The notes below the pieces were generated by a model, which was given only the letters and a program-made list of their open reading frames with translations, ran no database searches and was not told the DNA's origin. Source: Thermomicrobium sp. CFH 73360 (GTDB taxonomy: Bacteria; Chloroflexota; Chloroflexia; Thermomicrobiales; Thermomicrobiaceae). From it: DNA of 64,000 bases. The position numbers and the translations under genes were made by a program. The stretch covers positions 682,001 to 746,000 of the forward strand of contig NZ_JAMSLS010000002.1 in assembly GCF_023806465.1 (NCBI RefSeq), given 5' to 3'. Below, piece after piece: positions 27,383 to 37,934 of this stretch; the stretch's first letter is position 1, and each line of letters begins with the position of its first letter.

Positions 27383-28802
27383 CCCTGGCGAGAGCACAGA
27401 GCTCGCATGGGTCATACGAGAAGGCGTACTGGCCCTGAACTCACAGCTCGCGCTGTGATCTCTGAGAATGATCATCGACAGCTGAACAACGGGAGCTGGA
27501 GCCCTGAGTCGAACGACGCACCGACCCGCATACCCAGCAGACGCCCCAGCTCCCGCCCCTCCACGACATTGTTTTGGGAAACTCTTTGCTGCCTCTCTGG
27601 TTCCCGCTCCGGCTGTGCACGCGACAGGCAGCACGTGAAGCGCGCTCAGGATCCAAGAACAACAGAACGCTCGTTCCGCCTTACCACCGAGGTATCTCTC
27701 TTCCCTCTGCGAGCAGCTCCGCTCATTACCGACCGACTTACAGTGCTGCAGCGTGCTGCCGGCGGGCGCATTGACCAGGAATGGGTGTTATTGCCAGACC
27801 TCCTGAGGAGATCCACAGACTATGGCGACTTGCGACTCGTCAGTCCCTTGGGCATTGATTGACGGCAAACGGCCGTCCATTGAATACACACTGAGCGGGA
27901 CGCTCCGAACCCCCTCGCCGACAAGGCTGGTGCTTTCGTAGCCAGTGCTCGTGATTGGCGACCTGTATCCGAACCGCTGCTTGGAAATCTCGCGGTGAGG
28001 AATGCAGGTACCGAACCGCTTCTCTTCTCCTGCCATCCCTCAGGAGCGCCTCGGGAGCTACGCTCGCCCCAGTCTGATCTCCGACTGCTCACTCCCGTAT
28101 CCACTGTAGTGGTGAGGAGCGCGTGTGCAAGGCACCGAGTGGCGCAGTACGACAACAACGTCGAAGGACTTCCGGTCCAGCCCGGCGTAACCAAAACATG
28201 AGGAGCCCCCGCACCCTTCAGGCCAGGTCCCTCGGGCAGTGATCGCCTCCATGAGCCACTGAGACTGCGGCAAGGACTCGTGCCCAGTGACGTATCTCGC
28301 TACCATGCCCGTCCCCGGCATCAACGACGTGCTACGTCGCTTGTGAACACGATGCACACTGCTGCTTTTGTGGTGGCCACCGATACACGCATCGCTCTGT
28401 CCGGGACAGCGGCGCGTGACACTCGCGAAGCTCGTCGCGTAATCCACCCCGCATTCGTGGGGGAGTCGCAGCGTCCCACCGCTGCTCTCCTCATCTTCTT
28501 CCGGGCCGGCACACTCCACCATGAACTGCTCTTCCGGGTGTTTCTATGGCCACCGTGGCTCCCCGTGCACTCACGAGAGGTCTGGTACCGTTTTCCCCAC
28601 TCGTGCGTCTGCACTCACAAACCCGCATCTCCCCCAAGGTCAGACCGCAGGTCCCACGCGGGCTAGCATGACAGAACTAGCCCCGTACTCCTCCACCTCC
28701 CTATCCACGCCTCCCCTCATCGTCTCTCTATCCGTGGCTCCCACGAGGCCGATCACTCTTGTTGCTGGTTGAACGAGACCAGCACAGAAGAAAGGCTCGA
28801 AC
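27383..28802. other. Gene-poor, C-rich interval
   Basis: About 1.4 kb. Short ORFs on both strands have no recognisable domain; a stretch near 27,760-27,860 on the plus strand reads protein-like (GRIDQEWVLLPDLLRRSTDY) but has no start or partner. The right end is extremely pyrimidine-rich (32 C to 6 G in 28681-28740). GAAAGG precedes the next ATG. No tRNA or repeats seen. Confidence 0.5.
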
Positions 28803-29795
28803 ATGGTGCATCGCTCCTTGTCACGTGCAGTGTGGATTCCGTTGTTCCTCGGGCTTTTGGCGCTGCGGCCTAGCGCCGCTGTCGCCGCGAGCCCGACCGG
28901 TTACGATGTCGCACCTGTCTTTCAGGACTTCTACGAGCGCTACGGTGGCGTGCGCACCTTCGGCTATCCAATCGGGCCAGCCATCTTCGAGAGCGCCTAT
29001 CTTGTCCAGTACTTTGAGCGTCAACGCTTTGAGTATCACCCCGAACTGGCGGGGACTGACTACACCGTTCTCCTTGGTCTCCTGGGCAAAGAGATCGCTG
29101 AGCGTGAGGGGCGCGACCTCCGCCCGGTTGCGCCGCTCCCGGGTCGCCGCTATGTCCCCGAAACTGGACACCACATCGCACCGGAATTTCTCACGTATTG
29201 GGAAACACGAGGCGGTGTCCGCATCTTCGGATTCCCGATCACTGAACCCTTCTGGGAAGGTGGGATACTGGTACAGTACTTCGAGCGAGCTCGCTTCGAG
29301 TATCATCCGGAGTTCGCCGGAACCGAATGGGCGGTACTCCTGGGCCGGCTCGGCGCCGTCGTCTGGGCAGAGCGAAATCGAGACCTCAATTACCAAGAAA
29401 ATACGCTTGCCAACCAGCTTACTCAGCTCATCAATCGGACCCGTCAGGAGAACGGACTTGCACCGCTCGTCCTCGATCCGGTGCTCACTGCGATCGCCCA
29501 ATACCGGAGCAACGACATGGCTCGTCGTGGTTACTTCGCTCACGCCTCACCAGAGGGGCAGACTGCTATCGACCTCATCACCGTAACCGGTATTCCGTGG
29601 CGCCTTGCTGGTGAGACGCTCCAGCGCAATAACTACCCGCTGGAGCGTACTGCTGCGGAAGCTGCGCGGTCACTTTTCGCCAGCCCCTCACATCGTGCCA
29701 TCCTGCTCGACGGTCGCTTCACCCACTTCGGCGTTGCCCAGGCGACCGCATCCGATGGGATGCATTACTACACAGTCGTTCTCGTGCAACGATGA
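28803..29795 (+). CDS. Secreted protein with two LGFP-like repeats and a C-terminal CAP (SCP/YkwD) domain
   Basis: 330 residues. A signal peptide (VWIPLFLGLLALRPSAAVAA, cleavage after about residue 29) is followed by two repeats of about 85 residues, each with GGVRTFGYPI/GGVRIFGFPI, then LVQYFERQRFEYHPE and an LLG.LG end. The C-terminal 130 residues carry a CAP domain (LINRTRQENGLAPLVLDPVL, YFAHASPEGQTAIDLI, SPSHRAILLDGRFTHFGVA). The repeats resemble the LGFP-type cell-wall modules of Actinobacteria and Chloroflexi. The CAP domain is common in extracellular bacterial proteins of uncertain activity. It is probably exported and held at the cell surface. Confidence 0.85.
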   Translation: MVHRSLSRAVWIPLFLGLLALRPSAAVAASPTGYDVAPVFQDFYERYGGVRTFGYPIGPAIFESAYLVQYFERQRFEYHPELAGTDYTVLLGLLGKEIAEREGRDLRPVAPLPGRRYVPETGHHIAPEFLTYWETRGGVRIFGFPITEPFWEGGILVQYFERARFEYHPEFAGTEWAVLLGRLGAVVWAERNRDLNYQENTLANQLTQLINRTRQENGLAPLVLDPVLTAIAQYRSNDMARRGYFAHASPEGQTAIDLITVTGIPWRLAGETLQRNNYPLERTAAEAARSLFASPSHRAILLDGRFTHFGVAQATASDGMHYYTVVLVQR

Positions 29796-29992
29796 ACATG
29801 CTCCGGCGAAAGGCTCAAATACACATGGTCTTCCAATGACGCCTGACGGAGAACCATTCGGGCAAACACTTGTGCGATACATATCACTCCATGCGGCGAA
29901 CAGTTTCTCCGTCCTTGTCCTGCCTGTGATCGAAAGCTGATGCCCCGTGTTGCTCAAAAAGCCGGATCTTCCGTCCCCTGGTCTCTGGCTAG

Positions 29993-30799
29993 CTACGGAG
30001 CGTCCTGGGATGTCCGTATTGCTCCAAACGCCGGGCCTCGCTTCTCGAGAAATGCCCGCACCCCTTCTCGATATGCGTCGCTTTCATAAACGCTGGCCAT
30101 TAGTGCCCGGTAGCGCGGGTCCTCTGGGGTAATCCCACTCGTGGCCAGGCGTACCAGCTCCTTGGTCGCCCGTAGCGTCTCGGGAGAGAGTGTAAGCAGA
30201 CGGTCGATCCACCGCTGAACTGCAACCTCCAGCTCTTCGACAGGGGCAACCTCTGTCACGAGCCCCATCCGTTCCGCTTCTCCTGCAGTGATGAGTTCGC
30301 CACGCATGACCAACTCCACGATCTTCCCCGGTGGGAGAAGCCGGAGTAGCGTCCGCGTCTCGGCCAGTCCCGACATAACGCCCAGCCTCCCGATGGGCAG
30401 CCCGAGCCGAGCATCGTCACTTGCGATGCGCACATCGCATGCGGCGGCAAGTTCCAAGCCGCCACCAACCGCAAGCCCGCGAAGAACTGCAAGGACAGGC
30501 TGCGGAGCCTCCTGGACGGCTTCCAGTGCCGCGCTCACGAGTCGGTCGTAGGCCCACGCAGCCGTGAAGCCAGTCCGACGCTCCGGAAACTCGCGGATAT
30601 CGGCACCGGCGCTGAACGCTCGGTCACCTGCGCCACGGATGACGATCACGCGGATCGTTTCCTCCACGCTCAGCTGCCGCACCGTCTCTGCCAGGTCGCG
30701 CCACATTGCTGCTGTGAGCGCGTTGTGTGCCTCTGGACGATCCAAGACGACCGTGGCCACCGCGTCGGCGCGGTGAAGCCGGATACGTCCGTTCCTCAT
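29993..30799 (-). CDS. Enoyl-CoA hydratase/isomerase family protein
   Basis: 268 residues. Crotonase fold: VATVVLDRPEAHNALTAAMW, VIVIRGAGDRAFSAGADIRE (oxyanion-hole and CoA site), AVLRGLAVGGGLELAAACDV, then the second acidic residue region LPIGRLGVMSG and a C-terminal helix of the family. It hydrates trans-2-enoyl-CoA in fatty acid or aromatic acid degradation; the precise substrate is not known. Its ATG overlaps the stop of the upstream CoA-transferase gene by four bases (ATGA), so both are made together. Confidence 0.9.
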   Translation of the reverse strand: MRNGRIRLHRADAVATVVLDRPEAHNALTAAMWRDLAETVRQLSVEETIRVIVIRGAGDRAFSAGADIREFPERRTGFTAAWAYDRLVSAALEAVQEAPQPVLAVLRGLAVGGGLELAAACDVRIASDDARLGLPIGRLGVMSGLAETRTLLRLLPPGKIVELVMRGELITAGEAERMGLVTEVAPVEELEVAVQRWIDRLLTLSPETLRATKELVRLATSGITPEDPRYRALMASVYESDAYREGVRAFLEKRGPAFGAIRTSQDAP

Positions 30800-32034
30800 C
30801 GCGCTGCCCGCTCTCGCGTCACTGGTCCCAAAACCACTGCGCCGCGTTCAGCAAGTGCGGCGATCCCCTCCTCACTGTACCCAAGTTCCGCAAGGATCTC
30901 CGCCGTGTGTTGTGCCAGTAGCGGTGGAGCACGACGGATCACTGGCGGAGTGCGTGAGAGTTCGACCGCTGGACCAACGAGCCGGATCGGCCCGGCGAGC
31001 GCATGCTCGATCGTCTGCACAATCCCCAAATACTGCACAGGCTCGCTCTCCAGTGCCTGACCGACTGTCCAGATTGGTCCACAAGCGACTCCCGCTCGGC
31101 TCAAGCGTTCGACCCAATTTCCCACGGTGTCGTTTTGAAGTGCTGCTTCGAGCGCTGCGTTCATGGCTGCGCGGTTTGCCACGCGGTCCGCGTTCGTTCG
31201 GAAGCGAGGATCATCAAGCCACTCAGGGTGACCCACCTCTTCGGCTAAACGGCGCCACATCTGCTCGTTCGCGATGGCGATATTGATAAGCCCGTCAGCG
31301 GCCCGAAATGCCCCGTAGGGAGCAGCGACTGGGTGGTCGTTCCCTTCCAAGCCCGGTTCACCACCCCCAGCGAGGTATCGTCCTGCTTGGAACGTGAGGA
31401 CGCCGATCACCGCTCCCAAAAGCGATGTATCAACCCGTTGCCCAACGCCGGTTCGCTCGCGTTCATAGAGCGCTGCAAGGACCCCGTATGTCGCGAATAG
31501 TGCTGCCAAGATGTCAGCGATGGCAATCCCAACGCGCACCGGACCGCTCTCCGGCTTCCCAGTGACGCTCATCAATCCCGACATCCCCTGTGCCACCTGG
31601 TCGAATGCCGGGACGTCTGCCCACGGTCCACGTGGCCCGTATCCAGTGACCTGACAGTAAATGAGACGCGGGTTGTCCGCACGTAGCGCCGGCTCATCCA
31701 AGCCGAGTCGTCGCATGGCGGACGGGCGAAAGTTCGTCACCAGGACGTCAGCGCGAGTTGCAAGCTGTCGTGCCAGATGAGCACCGTCCGGGTGCTTCAA
31801 GTCGATCACGACACTTCGTTTGTTTCGGTTCACCGAGAGAAAGTAGGGACTCTCTCCGGCGACGAAGGGTGGCCCATAACCTCGGGCTGGATCGCCCTGG
31901 GGAGGCTCAATCTTGATCACATCAGCTCCAAGATCTCCAAGAAGCATAGTGCAGAGGGGGCTCGAGACTGCCTGGCCAAGCTCGATCACAGTCAGCCCCT
32001 CGAGCGGAAGACGCGGGGTCGCCTCAGCGCTCAT
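30796..32034 (-). CDS. Family III CoA-transferase (CaiB/BaiF type)
   Basis: 412 residues from ATG 32034, after AGGAAGGAGAAGAGC. LPLEGLTVIELGQAVSSPLC, LLGDLGADVIKIEPPQGDPAR, PYFLSVNRNKRSVVIDLKHPDG (an extended stretch), DVLVTNFRPSAMRRLGLDE and GPRGPWADVPAFDQVAQGMSG match the family. RVDTSLL holds the Asp that forms the acyl-aspartyl intermediate. It moves CoA between carboxylic acids. The gene starts 11 bp inside the 3' end of rsmI and overlaps the enoyl-CoA hydratase gene, giving a three-gene coupled operon. Confidence 0.92.
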   Translation of the reverse strand: MSAEATPRLPLEGLTVIELGQAVSSPLCTMLLGDLGADVIKIEPPQGDPARGYGPPFVAGESPYFLSVNRNKRSVVIDLKHPDGAHLARQLATRADVLVTNFRPSAMRRLGLDEPALRADNPRLIYCQVTGYGPRGPWADVPAFDQVAQGMSGLMSVTGKPESGPVRVGIAIADILAALFATYGVLAALYERERTGVGQRVDTSLLGAVIGVLTFQAGRYLAGGGEPGLEGNDHPVAAPYGAFRAADGLINIAIANEQMWRRLAEEVGHPEWLDDPRFRTNADRVANRAAMNAALEAALQNDTVGNWVERLSRAGVACGPIWTVGQALESEPVQYLGIVQTIEHALAGPIRLVGPAVELSRTPPVIRRAPPLLAQHTAEILAELGYSEEGIAALAERGAVVLGPVTRERAAR

Positions 32035-32896
32035 GCTCTTCTCCTTCCTCTGCTGTCGCCAGAACAGCATGCTCCCAACGTGTCGCCACAGCGATCCGGT
32101 ACAGTTCGCGACGTGGGAGTCCCGTTACACGTGCTAGCTCTCGTGCCACAGCACTCGGTGCCAGTCCAGCCGCCAATCGCTCCGCGATGAGGCCCCGAAT
32201 CGCTGTTTCGTCCCACGTCGTGGGCGTTGGTTGCTCGGCTGCGATCACCAGGACGAACTCTCCTCTGGGTTCTCGCTGCTCGAAGAGCGACAGTGCCCCG
32301 CGGAGTGTTGTCCGCTGCACTTCCTCAAACTGTTTCGTCAGCTCTCGGCAGACGGCGACCGACCGATCTCCCAGTACTTCCAGTGCATCAGCCAGCATCT
32401 CTCGTAACCGGTGCGGCGCCTCGAAGACGATCAGCGGATATGGCACCGACCGCACTGCAGCCAGCTGCTCGCGTCGTTCACTGCTGCGCCGCGGGAGAAA
32501 CCCGAGAAACAGAAAACCATCAGTCACCATCCCCGAGACCGCAGCCGCGGCCGTCACGGCAGAGGGGCCGGGTACCACAACGACGCTATGGCCAGCCGCG
32601 GATGCTGCCTGAACCAGTTCTGCTCCTGGATCCGAGATTCCCGGCATACCAGCCTCGCTGACGACAGCAACGTCACCTTCTTGGAGTGCTGCCAAAAGCT
32701 GTCGGAGGCGTGCAGGCCTGCTGTGGGTATGGTAACTGACGACTGGCGTTGTGATGCCGTAACGCCCGAGCAACTTCCGTGTCTCGCGGGTGTCCTCGGC
32801 TGCGATCAGCTGGACCTCGCGGAGGACACGCAGTGCTCGCAGCGTGATATCCTCCAAGTTGCCAATCGGTGTTCCAACAAGGTAAAGCGTCCCCAT
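32024..32896 (-). CDS. rsmI: 16S rRNA (cytidine-1402-2'-O)-methyltransferase
   Basis: 290 residues opening GTLYLVGTPIGNLEDITLRALRVL, then LIAAEDTRETRKLLGRYGI, VVSEAGMPGISDPGAELVQA, VVVPGPSAVTAAAAVSGMV, GFLFLGFLPRRSSER and FEAPHRLREMLAD: the tetrapyrrole methylase fold of RsmI. It 2'-O-methylates C1402 in the ribosomal P site using SAM. It is the first gene of the coupled run with the CoA-transferase and hydratase and is divergent from dnaX. Confidence 0.96.
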   Translation of the reverse strand: MGTLYLVGTPIGNLEDITLRALRVLREVQLIAAEDTRETRKLLGRYGITTPVVSYHTHSRPARLRQLLAALQEGDVAVVSEAGMPGISDPGAELVQAASAAGHSVVVVPGPSAVTAAAAVSGMVTDGFLFLGFLPRRSSERREQLAAVRSVPYPLIVFEAPHRLREMLADALEVLGDRSVAVCRELTKQFEEVQRTTLRGALSLFEQREPRGEFVLVIAAEQPTPTTWDETAIRGLIAERLAAGLAPSAVARELARVTGLPRRELYRIAVATRWEHAVLATAEEGEEHER

Positions 32897-32975
32897 TGCC
32901 TGCCAGGCACGTCCCCACGTATGCTTAGCTGTACGGACGCTTGCGCTGCGTCACCACTTGGAGAGGCCCCAGATC

Positions 32976-34703
32976 ATGAGTTCGTCCCGCGAGGCCAACA
33001 TGCAGTCCGGGTCATTGTACCGGAAGTACCGTCCTCAGACGTTTGAAGAACTTGTCGGACAGGAGCCGATCGCTCGTACCTTGCGGAATGCAGTCGCGTT
33101 GGGGCGGGTCGCCCATGCCTATCTTTTCTGCGGCCCGCGCGGGACAGGGAAGACGAGTACGGCTCGACTCCTCGCCAAGGCGGTGAACTGTCTTGAGCCG
33201 GATCCCTGGCAGCGACCGTGCAACCAATGCCAAGCCTGCCGGACGATTGCGGGTGGAGCCGCTGTCGATATCGTCGAGATCGATGCCGCGTCGAACCGCG
33301 GTGTGGACGATATTCGCGATTTGCGCGAGAAGGTCAAGTATGCACCAGTCGAGCTCCGCACAAAGTTCTACATCATCGACGAGGCGCATCAGCTCACGCG
33401 TGATGCCTTCAATGCCTTCCTCAAGACGCTCGAAGAGCCGCCTGCGCACGTCGTCTTTGTCCTTGCCACAACGGAACCGGACAAGCTCCCCGAAACTGTT
33501 GCCTCTCGCTGCCAGCGATTCGACTTCCGCCGCCTCTCGGTGGATCGGGTCGTCGAACGACTCCGTGCTGTCTGTGCACAGGAAGGAATCAGGGCCGACG
33601 ACGAGGTGCTGGCGCTTATCGCCCGACGGGCCACAGGGAGCCTGCGAGATGCGCTGGGTCTTTTGGAGCGTCTCGCCGTCTTCGCCGGTGAGCATTCCGC
33701 AAATCACGTCATTACTCTGGAACTCGCGCGCGAGGTTCTTGGCGGTAGTCGCAATGAGCGACTCGTCGAGGTGGTGACGGCACTCGCTGAACGCGATCCT
33801 GGCCGAGCACTCCGAACGGTCGCCGATGTCGCTGATGCTGGAGATGACTTGCAGCAGTTTGGTCGCGACCTGATCGCGTTCGTGCGGGCCTTGCTTCACC
33901 TGCGGGCAGGCGGTCGCGAACCGTTGCTCCCTGAGCCTGCCACCGAGTTGGCCCAACGGTTCTCGTTGGCCGAGCTCACCACCGTGTTGCGACGCTTGGC
34001 TGGGCTGGACGCGCCGCTGCCTCGTTCCGGTGTGGATCCGCAGCTCCTCCTCGAGCTTGCGCTCGTCGAATCAATCCTCGCGCTGCAGCAGCCGACCACG
34101 GCAGTCGCACCGACGACATCACTGCGACCGCCCCAACCGGCTCCAGCTGCTTCCCCTGCTCGTTCTCAGCCGGTGCGCCTGCCCAACGATGGATCGGCGT
34201 TGCCCACTGTTTCGCGCCCGCCGCAGGCTGCGAGCGGAACCCCAGAGACACTGGAACAATCAAACGAGGCGTTGCTCGAGCAGCTGCTGCTTCGATGGGC
34301 GGCGATCCGCCGTGAGCTCCGCGCTGCCAACAGCAAGGCGGCCGCACTCCTCGCTGACGCCGAGCCGCGAGTCGTCCGGGGTGAGGAAGTTGTACTTGTC
34401 GCGCCATATGAGTTCCACCGCAAGCGTCTCAACGAAGAAACCGAGCTCCGCCGTGTGATCGAACGGGTGCTGGCACGGCATCTTGGACGGCCATGCCGCA
34501 TCGTCTGTGTTGCGCCCGAGGACATTCCAGCGCTTCAGCCCGCCAGCACTGCTGACGGAACGGAGAAGGAAGAGCCGGTCGACCCAAAAGAGTCTGAGAA
34601 GCAGAATGCAGATTCCCAGACGGGCACACCTTCCCTGTCCCCAGATGATCTCCGTCGGCTTGAGGCAGCCAAGGCAATCTTCGATGCGGTCGAACTCTCT
34701 TGA
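32976..34703 (+). CDS. dnaX: DNA polymerase III subunit gamma/tau
   Basis: 575 residues from ATG 32976 with GGAGAGG upstream (a later ATG at 33000 is possible). QSGSLYRKYRPQTFEELVGQ, the Walker A FCGPRGTGKTSTARLLAKAV, the zinc site CLEPDPWQRPCNQCQACR, Walker B with IIDEAHQLTRDAFNAFLKTL, sensor 1 VLATTEPDKLPETV and RCQRFDFRRL are all intact. It loads the beta clamp. The C-terminal half has a Pro/Ala-rich linker then a tau-like region. No A-rich slippery sequence for programmed frameshifting was seen, so a separate gamma form is not indicated. Confidence 0.97.
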   Translation: MSSSREANMQSGSLYRKYRPQTFEELVGQEPIARTLRNAVALGRVAHAYLFCGPRGTGKTSTARLLAKAVNCLEPDPWQRPCNQCQACRTIAGGAAVDIVEIDAASNRGVDDIRDLREKVKYAPVELRTKFYIIDEAHQLTRDAFNAFLKTLEEPPAHVVFVLATTEPDKLPETVASRCQRFDFRRLSVDRVVERLRAVCAQEGIRADDEVLALIARRATGSLRDALGLLERLAVFAGEHSANHVITLELAREVLGGSRNERLVEVVTALAERDPGRALRTVADVADAGDDLQQFGRDLIAFVRALLHLRAGGREPLLPEPATELAQRFSLAELTTVLRRLAGLDAPLPRSGVDPQLLLELALVESILALQQPTTAVAPTTSLRPPQPAPAASPARSQPVRLPNDGSALPTVSRPPQAASGTPETLEQSNEALLEQLLLRWAAIRRELRAANSKAAALLADAEPRVVRGEEVVLVAPYEFHRKRLNEETELRRVIERVLARHLGRPCRIVCVAPEDIPALQPASTADGTEKEEPVDPKESEKQNADSQTGTPSLSPDDLRRLEAAKAIFDAVELS

Positions 34704-34753
34704 GCGTGTCATCCTGCCGGGTGCGCATCGCTCAATGGGAAGGGAACTGAAGG

Positions 34754-36115
34754 ATGACGGCGGGACGCTTTCCGGATGGGTTTCTCTGGGGCACGGCAAC
34801 AGCAGCGTACCAGATTGAGGGAGCAGTCCACGAGGACGGGCGTGGTCTGTCGATCTGGGATACCTTCAGCCATACCCCGGGCAAGACGTTCGAGGGGCAC
34901 ACCGGTGATCTCGCTTGTGATCACTACCGCCGTTGGCCTGAGGATGTGCGCCTAATGCAGGAACTTGGCACGCCGGCCTACCGCTTCTCGATTGCCTGGC
35001 CACGCGTGTTCCCGAAAGGTGCTGGCGTCGTCAACGAGCGTGGCCTTGCGTTCTATGATCGCCTCGTCGATGCGTTGCTCGAGGCGAAGATTACGCCATT
35101 TGTGACGCTCTATCACTGGGATCTCCCGCAAGCCTTACAGGATCAGGGTGGGTGGGCAGAGCGTGCGACGGCGGAGGCGTTTGCGGCGTATGCGGATGTT
35201 GTCGCCCGCCGACTTGGTGACCGAGTCCGCTACTGGATCACGCACAATGAGCCTTGGGTTGTCGCCTACCTTGGCCACTATCAAGGGGTTCACGCACCGG
35301 GGATTCAGGATCTCGCCACGGCGGTGCGTGTGAGTCATCACTTACTGCTTTCACACGGCCTGGCAACTCAAGCAATCCGTGCTGCCAGTCGGCAAGCTCA
35401 GGTTGGTATCACTCTGAACCTTTCACCGGTCATGCCGGCGAGCGAGGAAGAGCTGGATCGTCAGGCGGCGCAGCGCTTTGACGGGTTGCTCAACCGCTGG
35501 TTCTTAGATCCAGTCTTCGGGCGTGGCTATCCATCCGATGTTCGTGAACTCTTGGCTTCATACTACGAGCCGCCTGAGCAGGACGTGCCGGTGATTGCCC
35601 AGCCGCTTGATTTCCTTGGTGTCAACTATTACGCTCCGGCATTTGTCCGAGGGGTTAGACTTGAGGAGCAACCACTCGGGATTCAGGCATTGACCCCAGC
35701 GGAACTCCAGGAACGCGGCTACGAGTTGACAGACATGGGCTGGCCAGTGGTTCCAGAAGGTCTTGAACAACTCTTGCTGCGCCTCTCCCGCGAGTATGGC
35801 CCTCCAGCACTCTACATCACCGAGAACGGCGCAGCCTATCCCGATGAACGAGTGGACGGGGAGGTGCGGGACGAGCGGCGGATCGCCTATCTTGCGGCGC
35901 ATTTCGCTGCAGCGCATCGGGCGATCGCTGCCGGTGTGCCGCTCCGTGGCTACTTTGTTTGGTCGCTCCTGGACAACTTTGAATGGGCCTACGGGTACAG
36001 CAAACGGTTCGGCATCGTCTACGTCGATTACGCGACGCTCGCTCGCCTTCCCAAGGCAAGCTACTACTGGTATCGGGAGGTCATCACGGCCAACGCGCTA
36101 CCGGAGCGTGAATGA
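34754..36115 (+). CDS. Glycoside hydrolase family 1 beta-glucosidase
   Basis: 453 residues; start after [86 protein letters not shown], acid/base Glu in [24 protein letters not shown], nucleophile Glu in [10 protein letters not shown], and [20 protein letters not shown] are the full GH1 set. Length is normal. It is intracellular (no signal peptide) and would release glucose from cellobiose and related beta-glycosides. It is followed closely by gatC. Confidence 0.96.
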   Translation: MTAGRFPDGFLWGTATAAYQIEGAVHEDGRGLSIWDTFSHTPGKTFEGHTGDLACDHYRRWPEDVRLMQELGTPAYRFSIAWPRVFPKGAGVVNERGLAFYDRLVDALLEAKITPFVTLYHWDLPQALQDQGGWAERATAEAFAAYADVVARRLGDRVRYWITHNEPWVVAYLGHYQGVHAPGIQDLATAVRVSHHLLLSHGLATQAIRAASRQAQVGITLNLSPVMPASEEELDRQAAQRFDGLLNRWFLDPVFGRGYPSDVRELLASYYEPPEQDVPVIAQPLDFLGVNYYAPAFVRGVRLEEQPLGIQALTPAELQERGYELTDMGWPVVPEGLEQLLLRLSREYGPPALYITENGAAYPDERVDGEVRDERRIAYLAAHFAAAHRAIAAGVPLRGYFVWSLLDNFEWAYGYSKRFGIVYVDYATLARLPKASYYWYREVITANALPERE

Positions 36116-36158
36116 CCGGCGTGGTAGACTGCCACCTGGTGCAAAGATGGAGGATGAG

Positions 36159-36452
36159 ATGCGACTGAGCCGGGAGATCGTTGATCACGTGGCGATGCTC
36201 GCACGCCTCGGGCTCAGTGAGGAGGAGCGCGAGCGGATGCGTGAGCAGCTCTCCTCAATCCTCGAACATGTCAGTCGGATTCAGGAGTTGGACACCGAGG
36301 CGATTCCGCCGACGGCGCAAGTGATTGCGCTGCAGAACATTTGGCGTGAGGACGAGGTTCGTCCCTCGTTGCCGATCGAAGCGGTGCTGGCGAATGCACC
36401 GGAAAGCGAGGACGGATTCTTCCGCGTCCATGCGGTTCTCGAGCAGAGTTGA
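36159..36452 (+). CDS. gatC: Aspartyl/glutamyl-tRNA amidotransferase subunit C
   Basis: 97 residues from ATG 36159, five nt after [66 protein letters not shown] and the ending [17 protein letters not shown] are the standard GatC sequence. It stabilises GatA and threads between GatA and GatB in the Glu-tRNA(Gln)/Asp-tRNA(Asn) amidotransferase. The gatA start follows 9 bp later. gatB is not in the window. Confidence 0.95.
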   Translation: MRLSREIVDHVAMLARLGLSEEERERMREQLSSILEHVSRIQELDTEAIPPTAQVIALQNIWREDEVRPSLPIEAVLANAPESEDGFFRVHAVLEQS

Positions 36453-36461
36453 GGGGGAAGG

Positions 36462-37931
36462 GTGGCCACCGAACTCATTCGTCTGAGCGCAGGAGAAGCG
36501 CGGAGGTTGCTCGACCGACGCGAGATCAGTGCAGTGGAGCTCCTCGACGCGCATCTGGCACAGATTGAGCGTGTGGAACCGCACATCCATGCCTTCATTA
36601 CGCTGACACCGGAAATCGCGCGCCGGCAGGCTGAAGCAGCCGATGCCCGGATCGCCCGTGGGGAAGGCACACTCCTCACGGGTATTCCGATCGCGCTCAA
36701 AGACAACCTCTGCACGGTCGACGCGCCGACAACCGCTGGCTCGCGCATCCTGGAGGGATTCTATTCGCCGTATGACGCGACGGTCGTCGCGCGCTTGCGG
36801 GCACAGGATACGGTATTCGTCGGCAAAGCAAACACCGACGAGTTCGCCATGGGTTCGTCCACGGAAAATTCGGCCTATGGGCCGACACGGAATCCGTGGG
36901 ATCTGGAACGAGTACCCGGGGGCTCAAGCGGCGGCTCGGCAGCGGCAGTCGCGGTTGGCGAGGCCATGCTCGCGCTTGGTTCGGACACCGGCGGCTCGAT
37001 TCGCCAGCCCGCTGGATTCTGCGGCATTGTGGGGCTCAAGCCCACCTATGGCCGCGTCTCACGCTACGGGCTGATCGCCTTTGCCTCGAGCTTGGATCAG
37101 ATTGGCCCCTTTGGCCGAACGGTCGAAGATGTCGCGCTACTGCTTCGGGTCATCGCAGGGCATGATCCTGCCGATTCGACATCGGTTGATCTGCCCGTTC
37201 CTGACTACCGTGCTGCCTTGATTGGAGACATCCGCGGACTCCGGATCGGGATTCCTGCCGAGTATCGTGTCCCGGGTATGGATTCCGCAGTTGAAGAGGT
37301 AATCGAGGAGGCACTGCGGACGCTGCAGGAGCTCGGTGCGGAACTGGTGCCAGTCTCACTGCCGCACACCGAGTACGCACTGGCTACCTACTACATCATC
37401 GCACCCTCGGAGGCGAGCGCGAACCTGGCCCGCTACGACGGAGTAAAGTACGGCCTCAGTCTTCCCGGTGAAACGCTGCTCGAGCGTTATCTTCGTACCC
37501 GTGGCGAGGGGTTTGGCCCGGAAGTGAAGCGGCGCATTATGCTCGGTACCTATGCGCTCAGTGCTGGGTACTACGATGCCTACTATGTGAAGGCCCAAAA
37601 AGTGCGCACGCTTATCAAGCGCGATTTCGACCAAGCCTTCGAACGCGTCGATGTTATCGCTGCACCGACCTCGCCGACCGTCGCGTTCCGACTCGGCGAA
37701 CGGACAGCCGATCCGCTACAGATGTACCTCTCTGACGTCTTTACCATTCCCGCCAACATGGCTGGCCTGCCGGCGATTGCGTTGCCGTGTGGCTTTGCGC
37801 ACGGTTTGCCCGTCAGCCTCCAGTTTATGGGACGTCCGTTCGACGAACCGACGCTGTTGCGGGTTGCGCATGCCTACGAGCAGGCGACGCCGTGGCACAC
37901 GATGTGGCCAGCTCTCGCTGCGCAGGTGTGA
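36462..37931 (+). CDS. gatA: Aspartyl/glutamyl-tRNA amidotransferase subunit A
   Basis: 489 residues from GTG 36462 after GGGGGAAGG. Amidase signature family: Lys in [28 protein letters not shown], and the catalytic Ser pair in [16 protein letters not shown], then [20 protein letters not shown]. The C-terminal [17 protein letters not shown] is also canonical. It hydrolyses glutamine to supply ammonia for transamidation of misacylated tRNA. It is in one operon with gatC and, four bp downstream, the FtsB-like gene. Confidence 0.97.
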   Translation: MATELIRLSAGEARRLLDRREISAVELLDAHLAQIERVEPHIHAFITLTPEIARRQAEAADARIARGEGTLLTGIPIALKDNLCTVDAPTTAGSRILEGFYSPYDATVVARLRAQDTVFVGKANTDEFAMGSSTENSAYGPTRNPWDLERVPGGSSGGSAAAVAVGEAMLALGSDTGGSIRQPAGFCGIVGLKPTYGRVSRYGLIAFASSLDQIGPFGRTVEDVALLLRVIAGHDPADSTSVDLPVPDYRAALIGDIRGLRIGIPAEYRVPGMDSAVEEVIEEALRTLQELGAELVPVSLPHTEYALATYYIIAPSEASANLARYDGVKYGLSLPGETLLERYLRTRGEGFGPEVKRRIMLGTYALSAGYYDAYYVKAQKVRTLIKRDFDQAFERVDVIAAPTSPTVAFRLGERTADPLQMYLSDVFTIPANMAGLPAIALPCGFAHGLPVSLQFMGRPFDEPTLLRVAHAYEQATPWHTMWPALAAQV

Positions 37932-37934
37932 GTA

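Noticed and set aside
32976-34703. Programmed frameshift in dnaX
   Set aside because: No A-rich slippery heptamer with a following stem was found; the single frame encodes a complete protein.
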